Assembly (NCBI GenBank): GCA_033675265.1
Contig: JAUJYZ010001366.1
Location: 152,105-216,104, forward strand
From: Actinostola sp. cb2023
Lineage: Eukaryota; Cnidaria; Anthozoa; Actiniaria; Actinostolidae
DNA length: 64,000 nucleotides
Direction: 5' to 3'
Shown: piece by piece, positions 10,561 through 21,756 of the stretch
Layout of the letters: each line of letters begins with the position of its first letter
How positions within the stretch are numbered: position 1 is the stretch's first letter
Position numbers and translations under genes: made by a program
Notes under the pieces: model-generated
Database searches by the model: none
What the model was told of the DNA's origin: nothing
What the model saw: only the letters and a program-made list of their open reading frames with translations

Positions 10561-13500
10561 GTTCTGTATTCTATACACCCAACACTCATCTCACTAGTGG
10601 GACACGACTCTCACACCGGGCTCACTTGTTACTAGTGTTGTAGTAGTGAGGGCCACTAGTTTATCAGCTTTAGCTGTAATGTGTTTACCCTCTTGAAATA
10701 AGTTGTTATTATTATTATTATTATTACATTCTGTATTCTATACACCCAACACTCATCTCACTAGTGGGGACACGACTCTCACACTCACTTCTTACTACCG
10801 TACATTCTATATTCTGAACACCCAACACTCATCTCACTATTTTGTTTTTATTAAGGGAGGAAAACCAGAGAACGACTTGTCAACCCGGTGAGCTTCCAAC
10901 TCTATTTCTGTGTTGGGCTTCCTGTGTGTTATTTGGTCGGCAGTTGGAAAATAATATGGCCGTGAATTCACTTCTAGACTTCAGTCCTTTTGATATTTTG
11001 AAGTTCTAAAATTGGTTTCTAAATAAAGATTAGTATCTACTTGAGTCATGTACTAGGTCATTTATTTAGCGATTAGAACGGTTGTTAGGGGGTTTCGGGA
11101 CAATTTAGTTCCCGGCAGGAGCCCATGAGTAGGAGCGTCCATACGGTATTGGGTAGTGTCACAGCGTTTTCACAAGTGTGGTTATTTTTAGAACAGTTTT
11201 CCCGCGAATTTTGACCAATCAGAGAACGTTTCCGGTATGGCGTCTTTTTTTTATTTTGATGAGATGGCAGGTAAAATAAAGATGGCATCCGATATAGCGA
11301 CAAAGAGATTCTTCAAGTGAACTAAACTACGAATCGTCTAGTGATAGTGAGAGCAGTATTGAGTCATTCGGTACAACAGAATCACTTGAAAGTGATAATG
11401 GTGACGATTGTGCTTCTAAAGGCATCCAAAGCTAGTAGTGGTTCGAAGCCGCTCGAACACGAAGTGACCGACTCAGAGAAGCTGTTGTAGCGTGTGGATG
11501 CAAATTAGCCGAAGACTTTCAAAGACATATTTTCGTCTAAACTATTTCGTCAGAAAGTGAATTCAATTTATTCTTGGATGTGGTTTAGTGGTATCTTGTA
11601 ATTATCGTTGTGGAGATTGAAGACTGACAAGGCTATTCAAAAACAAATTCGCTGAAACTGCATGAGCGACAAGACGAGTGAATCAAATTACAAATAAGAT
11701 TGGTGAAAGTAAGCGTATTTGTTGTCATTTGTTGTCTTTTCTGTTACCTTAAATGACTTAAAAATGGATTGTGAATATTTTTGTGAGTCTGCCGATTTGA
11801 AATAAGCTTATATTAATAAAAACACCTTCATTCAAGTTCTGATGTTTAATTTAATAGATTCACTGAGCTTATTATTTTATACACACGCTTGATCACTGTC
11901 AATATAAAGAAGAGTTGAGCGAAACTGACTCAAAATTGCTTTGTTTTTAAATTCAGTGACCGACCTTCTTACTGCGCCGGTACTCAGACATTCAAACAGT
12001 CGGCTGGAACTTGTCAATTAATCAAATTCAAAACTCAAACGAATTGAAAGTAAACTTTCGACCAAATGATCCATAATGTAGCTCAAAATCATATTTGGTT
12101 TCCATTTGGTGGGTCTTCTGACTTTTATTTTTAAGTTTTCTGATTTTTCATGTTGATTGACAGAAGCGAAAAACCAAATTACAAGCCAACTGCCTAAATA
12201 GACTATCGCTTTCAGTGCACCTTACTTGACTTTAACTTTGACTTTCTAACGTTTCAGAGGCACAACGCTTCATAATACGTTTGTATTTCTCCGTGAGGTA
12301 AACAGGAACTGATATTTCTGATCAGAAAACACGCGTTCACATTTATTTATCTATCCTCGAAACTCTGCCACGAAACCGCCTGGCCATCACTTCAATTCAA
12401 ATCCTGTAAGTTCACTTCGTTCGGGAAACGCAGTCTAGAATTTTAGGTCAAGGTTCAAAGTAGGGGCCTATGGAATCCCGGGAAGTTGTTGGTATGATAA
12501 AATTGTGAATCAGACACAAAGAAAACTGGATAATCCTGATTTTTATTTGTACATTCATCTCTTTGGGTCTTTCGAAATTCTGCCATTTTATTTTTGACGT
12601 GTGAAACCGGAAATGAAACCGCCATACTGGAAACGTTCTCTGATTGGTCAACTGACCTTCTTTCGCGGAAAAACTGTTCTAAAAATAACCACACTTGTGA
12701 AAACGCTGTGACACAGACCCAATATAGAGCATGGACGCTCCTACTTATGGGCTCCTGGTTCCCGGCCGGCAAGGTAGGCTTCTCAACCGTTTGTTATTGT
12801 TTTGATTTTAATGTGCATGCGTGAGGGTTGACACTGCCCCTTTAAGTGCCATGGGCGCTTATTTCAAATTTTGCAATCAAGGGGGGGAGGGGGGGACACA
12901 CACAAGGGGGGAGGTCACTTAAACGAGGGAGGGTGCTTAATCGAGGAGGGCGCTTAATATAACTAGACGCAATATAGGCGTTCACTCGGGCGAGTATAGT
13001 GATCAAATTAAAAAGGACGCCATTTTCTTTGATAGTTAGGGCAAATTCAAATACTGATAAAATAAAATACTGATTTTACATTGTTTTAGATACTTCTTCA
13101 TTGGTATAAATGGCAAGGTTAGAGTGCTACGATAATATAAAAATCAATGATTGATCAACGACCTGCAACGAGTACCAAAAAATAAAACTCCTTAGATTTT
13201 AGCTAAAGAACTACATTACTAGGGAACTATTTCAGAGAATAGTGCTAAAACCTTGGACAGATTTACACGAACTAAATATATAGTTACATTTTGTATCTAT
13301 AGACATCGCAGCGTGACTAAAACAGACTGTGCTTTGTCACTTGTTGCGTGACTCGGTTAAAACATGCATGATATTTAAATTGTACACATGTACCAGTAGA
13401 TCTTCTCTTCTATATTGATCACGATAACCAATAGCTAGTAACCGAGCATGAAAGTGTAAATATAGCACTCAAGTTCAATAGTTAATGATCACACATGAAT

Positions 13501-16500
13501 ACGCCTCGACCTCGCATACGGGTAATTTTTGCTGTCTCCTGACATTGTCACCTAATAAATTGCAATTCTTCATTTGCAAGTGATGTCATAGACCAGAAAA
13601 TTTAAAACTAGTTAACATTTAGTTTTTTAGAGAATTGTGATATGAATTATTGTAGAAAGTTTCAGATCAGCTCGATGTTTTGTGCGCGAGTTGTAGAAGT
13701 TTGAATTGTGTCATGCAACTCTTACCAAACGCTAGTCACGTTTCTGAAAAGTCGTGAAAAACAACAAATTTGTATCAAATTAAATAGATTTAGATTTATA
13801 TACGTTTAGAAGTTATATTGATAGTGAAATGAAGGAAATGAAGTGATGTGCATCAATTCTAAGCTTGAAATTAATTTTTGAAATCTTGGCTGCCATTTTG
13901 AAGGACATCAGCTTATCCTCCTCCATCATGGCACTGCTATACAAACACGTGCACTGGAATATTGGAAACTTTGTTCGCCCATAGCTCGGTAAAGAAATGC
14001 TCTAGAGTTGCCCCAGAGTTGTTATTTTGATAGCTCTACAAGCTCATAAGCATTTTATTTTATTTGACAAAGTAAATAATATTTCGAAATTTAAGAAGCC
14101 AAATACCATGTGGTTGCAAACGAAGAATTAATAATAAAAACGCAATACATTACAACATCCCATGGGACACACATCAAGCTCAAATTGTGCTAAGTTGGTA
14201 AATTATTATCAAATTATTATCGACCTCGGGTCTCGAGTACAGTGCCGATTCACAAGTTATTATTCTGCAATTAAACTGCTACAAATGTAGGCAGTACTTT
14301 GTGATCTTTCATCTTACAGTATTTTTATATGACGAACGACGAACGTAAAGACATCAAAAATCGTTTCAGTGAATTCAATTTCGAAGAACTGTACAAATAG
14401 CGGAAGTTCAGGGGTTTCAATAGAAGCCGATTACCGCCAGGGGCTCCGGCCGTTATTTACCATTCCTCCTGCAGGAACTACTTTTGTCATTGTATGATTG
14501 TACAGATCTAAAAAAATAATTAAGTATACGGCTACTTTGGAGTTTGAACATCTCGTACAGCTATACTATAACCAGAAGGCAGTATCTACACAAATTAATG
14601 AAACCCCTGGACCCTCATGGCTCTGTTTCTTCACTCGGGTTCCTGCATGTGACCGGCAAGGACTTGGAACTTCTGACCCGACACCAAAGGGTAAAACTTT
14701 AATAATACGGTACTATACACATATATAACGTACATGTATATATATAGGAACATGTTGTAACTGTAATAAAATGCAAGTTGTATGCCATATTCTGTAATAA
14801 TAACATATTTCTTGGGGGAAGGGGGCACTTAAACGAGGGGGCACTTTTAAAATCTAGGGCGGGCGCTTAATCGAGGAAATATGGTATTTACCGGTCTGGA
14901 GGTCTGGATAGGGAAAAACTATGCTATGCAAGGTCTTGAGCATGTATGGACCGAGGACACAGTTTTTCCCTATCCAGACTGACTGAGGCCATAGAAAATT
15001 ATATTCCAAGATATAAAAAATTCCGCCCGCTTCAACAACCAATCAGAGCGTGTGATTTCTTAGGATCCATACAGAAAAAATAAACGAAAATATCAGACCT
15101 CTGTCATTTTTGTCAAAATATTTTCTGATATTCTCTATATATATTATACCATAGTTAACTAGTAGAGGGAATGGTTAGGAAGCCTTTTGTTATATTTCTT
15201 TGTTCTAGTCCTCAGATGTCATTATGATGTTGAACGGGTCCTGACCATGCACAATGTTTGTTCAAATTCATTAGAAAATGGCTAAACGACTGAACCCAAA
15301 TGTTCTCTATTGGATTACTTATTTAAATATTCTAATATATTTAATTTGGAATTGGAATATATTGCACAAACAGCCAAAAGAAACGTTTGGGTTCAGTTGC
15401 TCAACCATAGCAAATTAAGGCAAAACAATGACAAAACAAAAGATTTGTGCACTGTCACGGTTGAAAAAAATGAACAAAAACATATTATAACAAAAGGTTT
15501 CCCAGCCAGTCCCCTCTACTATGTAACTATGATTATACTGAGCTTGCACTAGTTTATAATTTATTAAGTACTGGTAGTTAGTAAAATAGAGAATTTAATA
15601 TAGAATATGATTTTGGCCTACATGTATATTGCATTCCACTCAGATTTACTGTCATTATATTTCATAATTATTAAAATATTTATTTGCCTCAGGCTAACTA
15701 AAGTGATTATTAGAAATATATATATTTAGCTCAGTAGATTGATTCACTAATAATCATTAATCCTGTAGTTAAAAACTGTAACTTAAATGTTACATACATG
15801 TACATACATACATGTAGATTTGTAATTTGATGAGATATCACATATATTATCCATTTCATGTTTATTGATATATAAGTGTTTTTGAGAGAGAGAGCTGGAA
15901 GCATTTTTTGAACATGACATCATGTTCTTATTTTGTCTAAACAATATGCAAATACATGTGAGATTGCAGTAAGTACTAAATTAAGACCATTTTCTTCATC
16001 ATAAAAGATCCACCCATAATACAGCCTTAATGGCTAATAACTATAATACCAAACACTGACCTCTATAAGATGATACATGTATAACTAAGCTTATACAATT
16101 AATATTTTCGAGAACGACTACAGTATGAATACATATAAGTTATAGACCTAGACATGACTATGCAATACTTGTCTATTTGTTCTGATCAGGGGGATTAAAT
16201 CATGCTGACATTAGCTCCAAGCAATGTTTGCATTGCTGTAACGTGTATCTAGTGTGTTGCTAAGAGAGTATATGGCTGAATGTTGGAAATAGCAATGATG
16301 AATTCAACTTGTGAATATTAATATAGGCATTGATGGTACTTACAATAAACAAGGCATTCTGTTTGCCTTTTAGTCTGTTCCGCAGGCACTCGGTTTCCCA
16401 AATCCACTTCTAGCCTGTATACATACGCTTGAGATTGTGGGTTAAACACACTGCCGTCTTCATTGTTTGGTTGTCTCAGTATATCCTTGATAGTCAAGAA

Positions 16501-17063
16501 AAGGTATCCCGAAGGTTGACCTGTGCTGGCGCTGACTTCCATGGCGTACAAACTTGAATTTAGAAGATCCTTGTAACTCGGAGAATGATAAACCAATCGT
16601 AAAAACTGACTCGAGTCTGTTATTCCTTTCTTGGTTCTGAAAACTTTCATACTACTGTATATATCGACGTTATTGGTGAAGGTAAACTGCCATCCCAAAG
16701 TGACATTGGTGCTGTTTCTGCCCAACACAACAACAAGAGGATCTGAAGGACTGCTGGTGAACTGGAAGCAAACTAGAATAGAAAACAAACCATTATTCGA
16801 TCATCATCGTTCAAATCCCCTAGTATCATGCTTCTGCTTGGTTACATGTACTGAACAAGCTGAAGGAGTAACTAACCGCTTCACCACAAGGTATAGAAAT
16901 AATGGTATAATGAGAATAAAGTAATAAGCTTACGTACTTTCAATATAATTAGTATTTTAAGCCTTAGTTTATAGCTACTATTGTCATGGATTAGCTTACT
17001 TGATGGATGAAACTTCGTCGCAACAACCACCAAAAGAGTAACCACTGTTAACAATAGATTCAT
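6137..17063 (-). CDS. Secreted/cell-surface immunoglobulin-superfamily protein (3' end missing)
   Basis: A minus-strand gene assembled from splice signals. Exon 1 is 17000-17063, exon 2 16344-16772, exon 3 9502-9771, exon 4 9172-9423, exon 5 6470-6739 and exon 6 6137-6388. Every junction is GT-AG and phase 1, so exons 2 to 6 are each a multiple of three (429, 270, 252, 270, 252 nt). Exon 1 starts MNLLLTVVTLLVVVAT, a signal peptide. Exon 2 encodes an extracellular domain of about 143 residues with several N-glycosylation sites. Exons 3 and 5 encode Ig domains with VNITCTSG and NRFTCVPS cysteines. Exons 4 and 6 encode Ig domains with LNLTCNVSG and the YRCTVNN motif, typical of I-set/C2 folds. 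No membrane-spanning or stop-bearing exon was found downstream, so the 3' end probably lies beyond the window or was missed. Whether all four Ig exons are in one transcript is inferred. Confidence 0.75.
6834..8510. repeat. 71-bp minisatellite in intron of Ig gene (unit 1)
   Basis: Many tandem units carry CTCACTAGTGGGGACACGAC at a basic spacing of 71 bases. A longer variant adds TTATCAGCTTTAGCTG and a (TTA)n tract. Short minus-strand reading frames over it are by-products of the repeat. Confidence 0.9.
9172..9771 (-). CDS. Ig gene exons 3-4: first Ig-domain cassette
   Basis: Exon 3 is 9502-9771 and exon 4 is 9172-9423, separated by a 78-nt intron with a GTAAGT donor. Each exon is one Ig domain with phase-1 boundaries, so the pair can be added or removed without changing frame. 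It is almost identical to the cassette at 6137-6739. Confidence 0.8.
9856..10850. repeat. 71-bp minisatellite in intron of Ig gene (unit 2)
   Basis: This is the same minisatellite as in unit 1, with the same basic unit and the same longer variant carrying a (TTA)n tract, but fewer copies. Its copy-number difference explains why unit 2 is shorter than unit 1. Confidence 0.9.
10874..12835. repeat. Segmental duplication, unit 3, truncated and interrupted
   Basis: The third copy keeps only the non-coding lead of the unit: 10874-11115, then 12758 to about 12835. A 1,642-bp hAT-like element is inserted in it. After the word AATGTGCATGCGTGAGG the similarity stops, so the Ig exons of this copy are missing. 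Comparison with units 1 and 2 gives the pre-insertion sequence and so the precise insertion point. Confidence 0.8.
11116..12757. mobile_element. hAT-like non-autonomous element with long TIRs and 8-bp duplication
   Basis: The left end CAGGAGCCCATGAGTAGGAG mirrors the right end, and the inverted match continues for roughly 150 bases with small gaps. GTTCCCGG occurs immediately outside both ends (11108-11115 and 12758-12765). An 8-bp duplication and a CAGGAG start fit hAT transposons; P elements also make 8-bp duplications. A short decayed first-exon-like piece (MASDIATKRFF at 11283, then a Ser/Asp/Glu-rich stretch in another frame to about 11432) may be a relic of the parent transposase. No full transposase is present. 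Confidence 0.85.
12836..12990. repeat. G-rich dispersed repeat (CTTAATCGAGGA type)
   Basis: Contains repeated GGGGGG runs with CACTTAAACGAGG and CTTAATCGAGG words. The same words recur at about 14815-14885, and in reverse complement near 5112. Likely part of a dispersed repeat family of unknown type. Confidence 0.5.
12991..14814. other. No gene seen; large intron sequence of the Ig gene
   Basis: AT-rich sequence between exons 2 and 3 of the Ig gene, flanked by two copies of the G-rich repeat in direct orientation. It could be the inside of one large repeat element bounded by those copies. No coding segment was supported. Confidence 0.35.
14815..14990. repeat. G-rich repeat copy followed by a hairpin
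   Basis: CACTTAAACGAGG and CTTAATCGAGGAAATATGG are followed by GTCTGGATAGGGAAAAACT and its exact complement about 50 bases later (14969-14987), forming a stem with a further small inner stem. Confidence 0.5.
15146..15536. mobile_element. Foldback (MITE-like) element in Ig-gene intron
   Basis: Ends CATAGTTAACTAGTAGAGGG and their near complement face each other. AGCCTTTTGTTAT / ATAACAAAAGGTT, and further in CTGAACCCAAATGTT / AACGTTTGGGTTCAG, show that the inverted match extends well inwards. The target duplication is not clear. The reading frame inside it is a by-product. Confidence 0.65.
15537..16343. other. No gene seen; intron sequence
   Basis: AT-rich intronic sequence between the foldback element and exon 2 of the Ig gene. 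It includes a run of the common TACATGTA word and no exon-like segment. Confidence 0.35.
16344..16772 (-). CDS. Ig gene exon 2: N-terminal extracellular domain
   Basis: Acceptor CTATTCTAG precedes 16772 and donor GTAAGT follows 16344. The 143-residue domain contains NSTNVTLGWQFTF, a YAMEVSAS strand and a YVYRLEVDL strand. This spacing suggests a beta-sandwich, possibly a divergent V-type or other Ig-like fold. It lacks an obvious canonical cysteine pair, and the only cysteines are near the two ends. Confidence 0.7.
17000..17063 (-). CDS. Ig gene exon 1: signal peptide
   Basis: The ATG at 17063 opens a hydrophobic leader of about 21 residues. The exon ends at a GTAAGC donor after 64 nt, leaving one base in phase 1. 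This matches the phase of the next acceptor at 16772, and the frame runs on correctly. Confidence 0.75.
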
Positions 17064-17407
17064 ACTGGATAATCAATGGTATTCCAAGTGGTACATGAGC
17101 ACAATCTCTAAACAAACGCTGCAATCAACAAGCTGCGAAGTGATCCGTTATGTACCCCGACAACAAGGAAGTAATGTGTTGAAAAGCATTCTGGGTACGT
17201 TAGATTCCAGTCCTCCAGACACACCTGCGTACGTATACTGATTGTAATTTTTTTTTAGAAATATATTTGTATTACGATGTAAATGGATATTTCCCAGACT
17301 GTTTTTACAGAAAATACAAACTGTCCCGAACGAGATAAAGCTGAAACTGAAACGGCTGAAAATTGGCTGAAATGGCTGTTTCAGTTTCAGTTTTATTAGT
17401 GTTTTAA

Positions 17408-17685
17408 AGGGGCTGTGTCATGAGCTGCACATGCGCATTGGTGCCTATTTTTAATGATATCGTTTGCCTTTGAACTTCGCACCAGAAGACATTTGAACAT
17501 TAAAAGGGATCGAACATTAACTCGAAACGGACAAAATATGCATATACAACTGGAGAATATACAAACTACGATCTGTCGTTACGATTCAAATCCAAGATGG
17601 CACTCGATAACTTGAAAAAGTGAGTCTCACTTTTTCAAGTTTAACACTAGTACCCAGTCCACTTGTTAACCATGACACAGCCCCT
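17408..17685. mobile_element. MITE with TTAA target duplication
   Basis: The left end AGGGGCTGTGTCATG and right end CATGACACAGCCCCT are exact complements. TTAA lies at 17404-17407 and 17686-17689. An inner perfect palindrome (CTTGAAAAAGTGAG / CTCACTTTTTCAAG) lies near 17611-17640. It belongs to the same TTAA/AGGGG class as the element at 2649 by its end sequence. It sits just upstream of the Ig gene start. Confidence 0.8.
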
Positions 17686-17728
17686 TTAAAATATAATCCA
17701 TTTCCGAGTTCCTTTTATCTCTGTTTCA

Positions 17729-17876
17729 AAACGAGTCTACGTGCGAAACCTTTCTTATGCAAATAATTGTTCCTTTTTCATGTAAATAAAACTAATTTTC
17801 ATATGAAAGGTTTCGCACGTTGACTCGTTTTGTCCTTCCCCCTCCCCTTCCCCCCTCCCCTTCCCCCCTCCCCTTG
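17729..17876. repeat. Short foldback plus C/T-rich tract
   Basis: AAAACGAGTCTACGTGCGAA at about 17729-17748 pairs with TTCGCACGTTGACTCGTTTT at about 17812-17831. A tract of CCCCTCCCCTT units (about 17838-17874) follows directly. Confidence 0.6.
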
Positions 17877-18288
17877 GAGAGCCTGTTCACAGGCTATAGT
17901 CACTGAGCCTGAGGTGAATAATTGTATTAGTATAATTTTAGACTTGAATATCAGAGAAAATACGAAATTCAGGATAAAAACACGTTTTATTAGTGAGGGT
18001 CCTGAAGGGGTAAAATGGGAAAAGGGATTGGCCATTTTTGGCACTGGGGAAATGGGATTGTACCACTGGGACTGGGAATTTCAAAATCACTTTGGGAATG
18101 GGAAATTCATTGCAAAACAGCATATTATTATAATAAAAGTATGAATGTCAGACCAAAAAATAAATTCATAAACAAGCTGGAAAAGATGACAAATTTCACT
18201 TTTAATTAACTATATTTCGGCTTTATTGCAAAGATCATCAATATAGAGTAACTAAGAGTAAGGTTTTTATATTATTATAAGCCTTATA

Positions 18289-18575
18289 CAGCGATTTGCA
18301 AAAATTATGTAAAAGCAATATATATCAATATACAGGAGCCCATTGCAATATATCAATATATCGGGTGCATTGTGGGTAATTTTCATCATAAAATGGCTGA
18401 ATAAGCCCTCTAAAGTTCACATTTTTCAATTGTTTTTCACATACATACTACAAATATTAATTGGGTTTAGATTCAGGTTTAATAATAGCTAAAATCAAAG
18501 AATTAGGATTATGCAAATTACTATATATCGATATATCGATCGATTAGGATTTTACATAATTTTTGCAAATCGCTG
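18289..18575. mobile_element. Mariner-type MITE with TA duplication
   Basis: The ends CAGCGATTTGCAAAAATTAT and their exact complement match for about 26 bases and are flanked by TA (18287-18288 and 18576-18577). The size is 287 bp. TA duplications and short inverted ends are typical of Tc1/mariner-derived MITEs. It contains ATCGATATATCGAT palindromes and no coding region. Confidence 0.85.
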
Positions 18576-18842
18576 TACATTTTTCAATATGCATTGGTTT
18601 GCCGAGACAGTGTAGGAAGTAATTAGCAATACGCGTAAATCACAAATAGCTCTTGGAAAACTGACTGGAAATAGCCGCCGATTTCCGAGCCTCTAGATTT
18701 GATAAATTTTTGGCGGACATGCCCCCATAGCGGCTCGAGCATATGGCGCTCGCGCTAAACGTTCCCTAGGAGACGAGGATGAAGCTGCACAGATAAAACA
18801 ATGGTAAACAAAATTATTTTAAGTGTCAATTGTATTTTTACA

Positions 18843-18869
18843 GACGTTTCGGGCATAGCCCTTCATCAG
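18843..18869 (-). ncRNA. Hammerhead-ribozyme-like core motif
   Basis: Read on the minus strand, CTGATGA is followed by a GGGC-TAT-GCCC hairpin, then GAAAC and GTC. These are the conserved parts of a hammerhead core, in order. One extra A lies between CTGATGA and the hairpin. The outer stem is weak, with about three pairs (ACA/TGT), so activity is doubtful. Such motifs are known in Penelope-like retroelements and retrozymes. No associated element was recognised here. Confidence 0.35.
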
Positions 18870-19168
18870 TGTGATCAACCGTTGTGTTTACACGTGATTA
18901 CTGCACATACAACCACAACACGCTCGGGAAGAATCATAAAAAGGGCGGAAATTGTTTTTTTTTTCTTTTTGCAAACCATTAATTCAATATTCCACAAAAT
19001 TCAGGTCAAATAGAGCAACAAAGAGAATGGTTTTTAATACGTTTCAAAGCGGCAAGAAAGTCTTCAAAAAACGGCACCTTTAGAAATGCAAACATAGTGA
19101 AAATCATCTACAATTGCCATTTTACAAAACAAGTTTAATGTTTCTTGCACTTTTGAAAGTATAAAGTA

Positions 19169-21182
19169 GAGTGCAAACCATATTACCGTGAAACAGTACT
19201 ATAACTAATTAGAATATAGTCATACTCACTCGACCAATCAGCGCCCAGCATTTGTGCGCTCTATATCTCATAAAGTAACTAATATGGCTTTAACAATGGA
19301 CTCATTAGTATTCTCTATATAGAGAATACTAATAAAGCTCTTTGTTTTCTTTTGTTACAAAGCCTTATTAGTATTCTCTATATAGGGAATACTAATGACT
19401 AAGTTAGAGAATACTAGAGTGCAAATATTATATCCATGAAATAGTTAACTAACTAAATAGTACTAATAAATAGCACAAATGTTTTATCATTGTTGTAATT
19501 GGCGCTTATTTCACGGATATAATATTTGCACTCTAATATATAACGTGTACTAAACTATATACAAAAAATATTCTAATGCAATCTTAGTTTAATCTCGACA
19601 GTTATTAGATTTATACATGAATACAGATACATGAGAAATACAGATCATAACCCGGGCTATGCTAAACACTAAAGAAACGTAGCGAGTCACTTACTGTTCA
19701 AAATGAAATCACAAACGAGTTTCTCCATGTTCTACAAGAAGTGTAGATGTACGGATATTCATCAGTCATCCAAGTTCTCCGTATGATTATTGCGATATAT
19801 ATAGGTAGCCCAATCTTTCAATATATTAAATGTCCACATCGTGCTTGAGTTTTCTTTGGTGTCCATTATTTCTCTCATTTTTCAATTTCGTCCGTTCTAA
19901 GTGGTTTGAAGAAACTTTGAGATTTCTGCTCTTCATTTCCACAACAAATACCGATGATTTCTAGCGTTGCAAGCTTCGTATTTAAAAGCCTCAAGCTGGC
20001 CATCGTATATTCAACTTCACTCCACTGAAGTCACACACAACTGAACAGCTTTGCATAAGCGTATTTGCGTTTGAAATCAGTATTCCTTTGGGAAAGCAAC
20101 TGACATGCAGCCAAAGAATACTCTCGTGAGTATGACTATATTCTAAAACGGTTAGAGAATAAACACTCGTGCTTTATGGAATTTAGAGCGCCTCGCATTG
20201 ATAGAAGGGCCACTCGGCGCTACGCGCCTCGTGGCCTTCTATCTGCTGCTCGGAGCTCTAAATCCCATAAAGCACTCGCGTTATTCTCTAACCCTTACTT
20301 AGTACTAAGGGTGCGTTCGATTGACCGTATTCCAGAATAGGAATACACAGAATAACATCCCTAATTCGCTGTCACGCAGCTACTGTCCACTGTAAAATAA
20401 AACGATTCGTTGTTGTATCATAATAAAGTTACAAGGAACAGTTTGGAATTTTAAATGTGCTGAAATAAAAGCATCCAAGTGTTTATTCCGTGTATTCCTA
20501 TTCTGGAATAGGGTCAATCGAAATAGAACTGATGAAACAATAGAAAACAATAGAAATAACACTATTTATAATTAGTTCTATTTAACAATTAGACAACGAG
20601 TCCGAGTTGGCTATGAGCAGATAGTCAACGAGGCTCCTGCCGAGTTTCATAAATCTATTATAGTTTCATAAATCAAATAACAAATGAACAAAACACGAGT
20701 CAAGAGTGGTGTAGCTTTCGTTTATTACCTTTATCACTATCAGTACTCCCTTTGACTTTGTCTTCGCTAAAGTTGAAAAATCGGTCCAAATTCGAAAAAT
20801 CTTCAACTTTAACGATCGTAATTCTCGCTCAGTTTCTGCAGTGTCAGCCAAAGAAAACTTGCTTGAATTGTCAATGAGATGTCTATATTTATGTGCTTTT
20901 TCCATTTCTTGTTCTTGAGATTTGTTTCTCGGTCTATTTTAGCTCTTTTTAGCGAGAAAACAACTATCGGGTTTTAAATTAAAGATATACTATCGGGTTT
21001 GTCCGCCATCTTGCTTCATCGCCGTTCACGACAATGGTTACCATGGTGATTCGCTACTAGGGGACTATCACTATTAGACCCCTAGTAGCAGAGCCAATCA
21101 GATTGCAGGATATGTGATAGACCACTAGTTTGTTTATACTAATTAGTAATAGTACTATTTCACGGACATATGGTTTGCACTC
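19169..21182. mobile_element. 2-kb non-autonomous element of the GAGTGCAA family
   Basis: The left end GAGTGCAAACCATATTACCG and the right end match in inverted orientation for about 44 bases with a few differences. TA flanks both sides (19167-19168 and 21183-21184). It contains several nested hairpins: a 117-bp family member at 19417-19533, a foldback at about 20150-20295, and another at about 20304-20522 (GATTGACCGTATTCCAGAAT / complement). No transposase was recognised. The only longer frame, on the minus strand at 20666-20905, has no recognised similarity. Confidence 0.75.
19417..19533. mobile_element. Nested 117-bp GAGTGCAA MITE
   Basis: GAGTGCAAATATTATATCCA and its complement lie at the two ends, flanked by TA at 19415-19416 and 19534-19535. 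It is nested inside the larger member of the same family. Confidence 0.75.
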
Positions 21183-21184
21183 TA

Positions 21185-21669
21185 TGAGATCAGGAAATTG
21201 TTTGATGAATTATCTAATAGAGTGGTCGCTAGAAGCGAGTCCACGATACCGGTTGGGATTTTCTTGAACTCATGTCAATGGGACTGCATGGGTTTTTGAA
21301 TAAAATGGACTGGGAAATGAATCAGTGACAGGTTCCGGCAATTCTGGTTTTCACACAAAAATAGGTTATTGATGTCAAAAATTTGGCTATATTTCAAATT
21401 TCATGTTTTGTTTTGCAGTTAAAAATTCGAAATTGTCCTCCTTTTTTCAAGTTTTATAGGTAAATTCATTGGATGACGAGGGAATTCCACGTTGAATTCA
21501 CGAGAAAAGGCGATATCGCACAAGTCGCGAAGCGAATTCCTTTCACAATGATTCAATGCAACTAAACCTGAGGCTACCACAGGGAGCCCATAACACCACA
21601 TCTCCCTTTATATTTGTTTGCAAGTAATGTATTACATATTACAGCCAAAAAAAAAAAACTTTCAGTAAC

Positions 21670-21703
<34 letters not shown>

Positions 21704-21756
21704 GCCTTTATTTTACGAGGGTAGCACTAAATAGCTAAAGCTAATGAACTTGCAAG
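21185..21756. other. No gene seen
   Basis: Spacer between the 2-kb element and the gypsy remnant, with an (ATA)n microsatellite at about 21669-21702. No coding segment was supported. Confidence 0.4.

Larger units (their letters stand above)
8551..10873. repeat. Segmental duplication, unit 2 (Ig cassette plus minisatellite)
   Basis: This is the second direct copy of the unit that starts at 5519. It keeps both Ig exons with intact splice sites (9172-9423 and 9502-9771) and a shorter 71-bp minisatellite. The coding parts differ from unit 1 by only a few substitutions, so duplication or gene conversion is recent. Confidence 0.9.

Noticed and set aside
12591..12824. 76-codon plus-strand frame at the right end of the hAT-like element
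   Set aside because: It runs through the terminal inverted repeat and the target duplication; a matching shadow exists at the other end.
15310..15552. 80-codon plus-strand frame
   Set aside because: It lies inside a foldback element and crosses its inverted arm.
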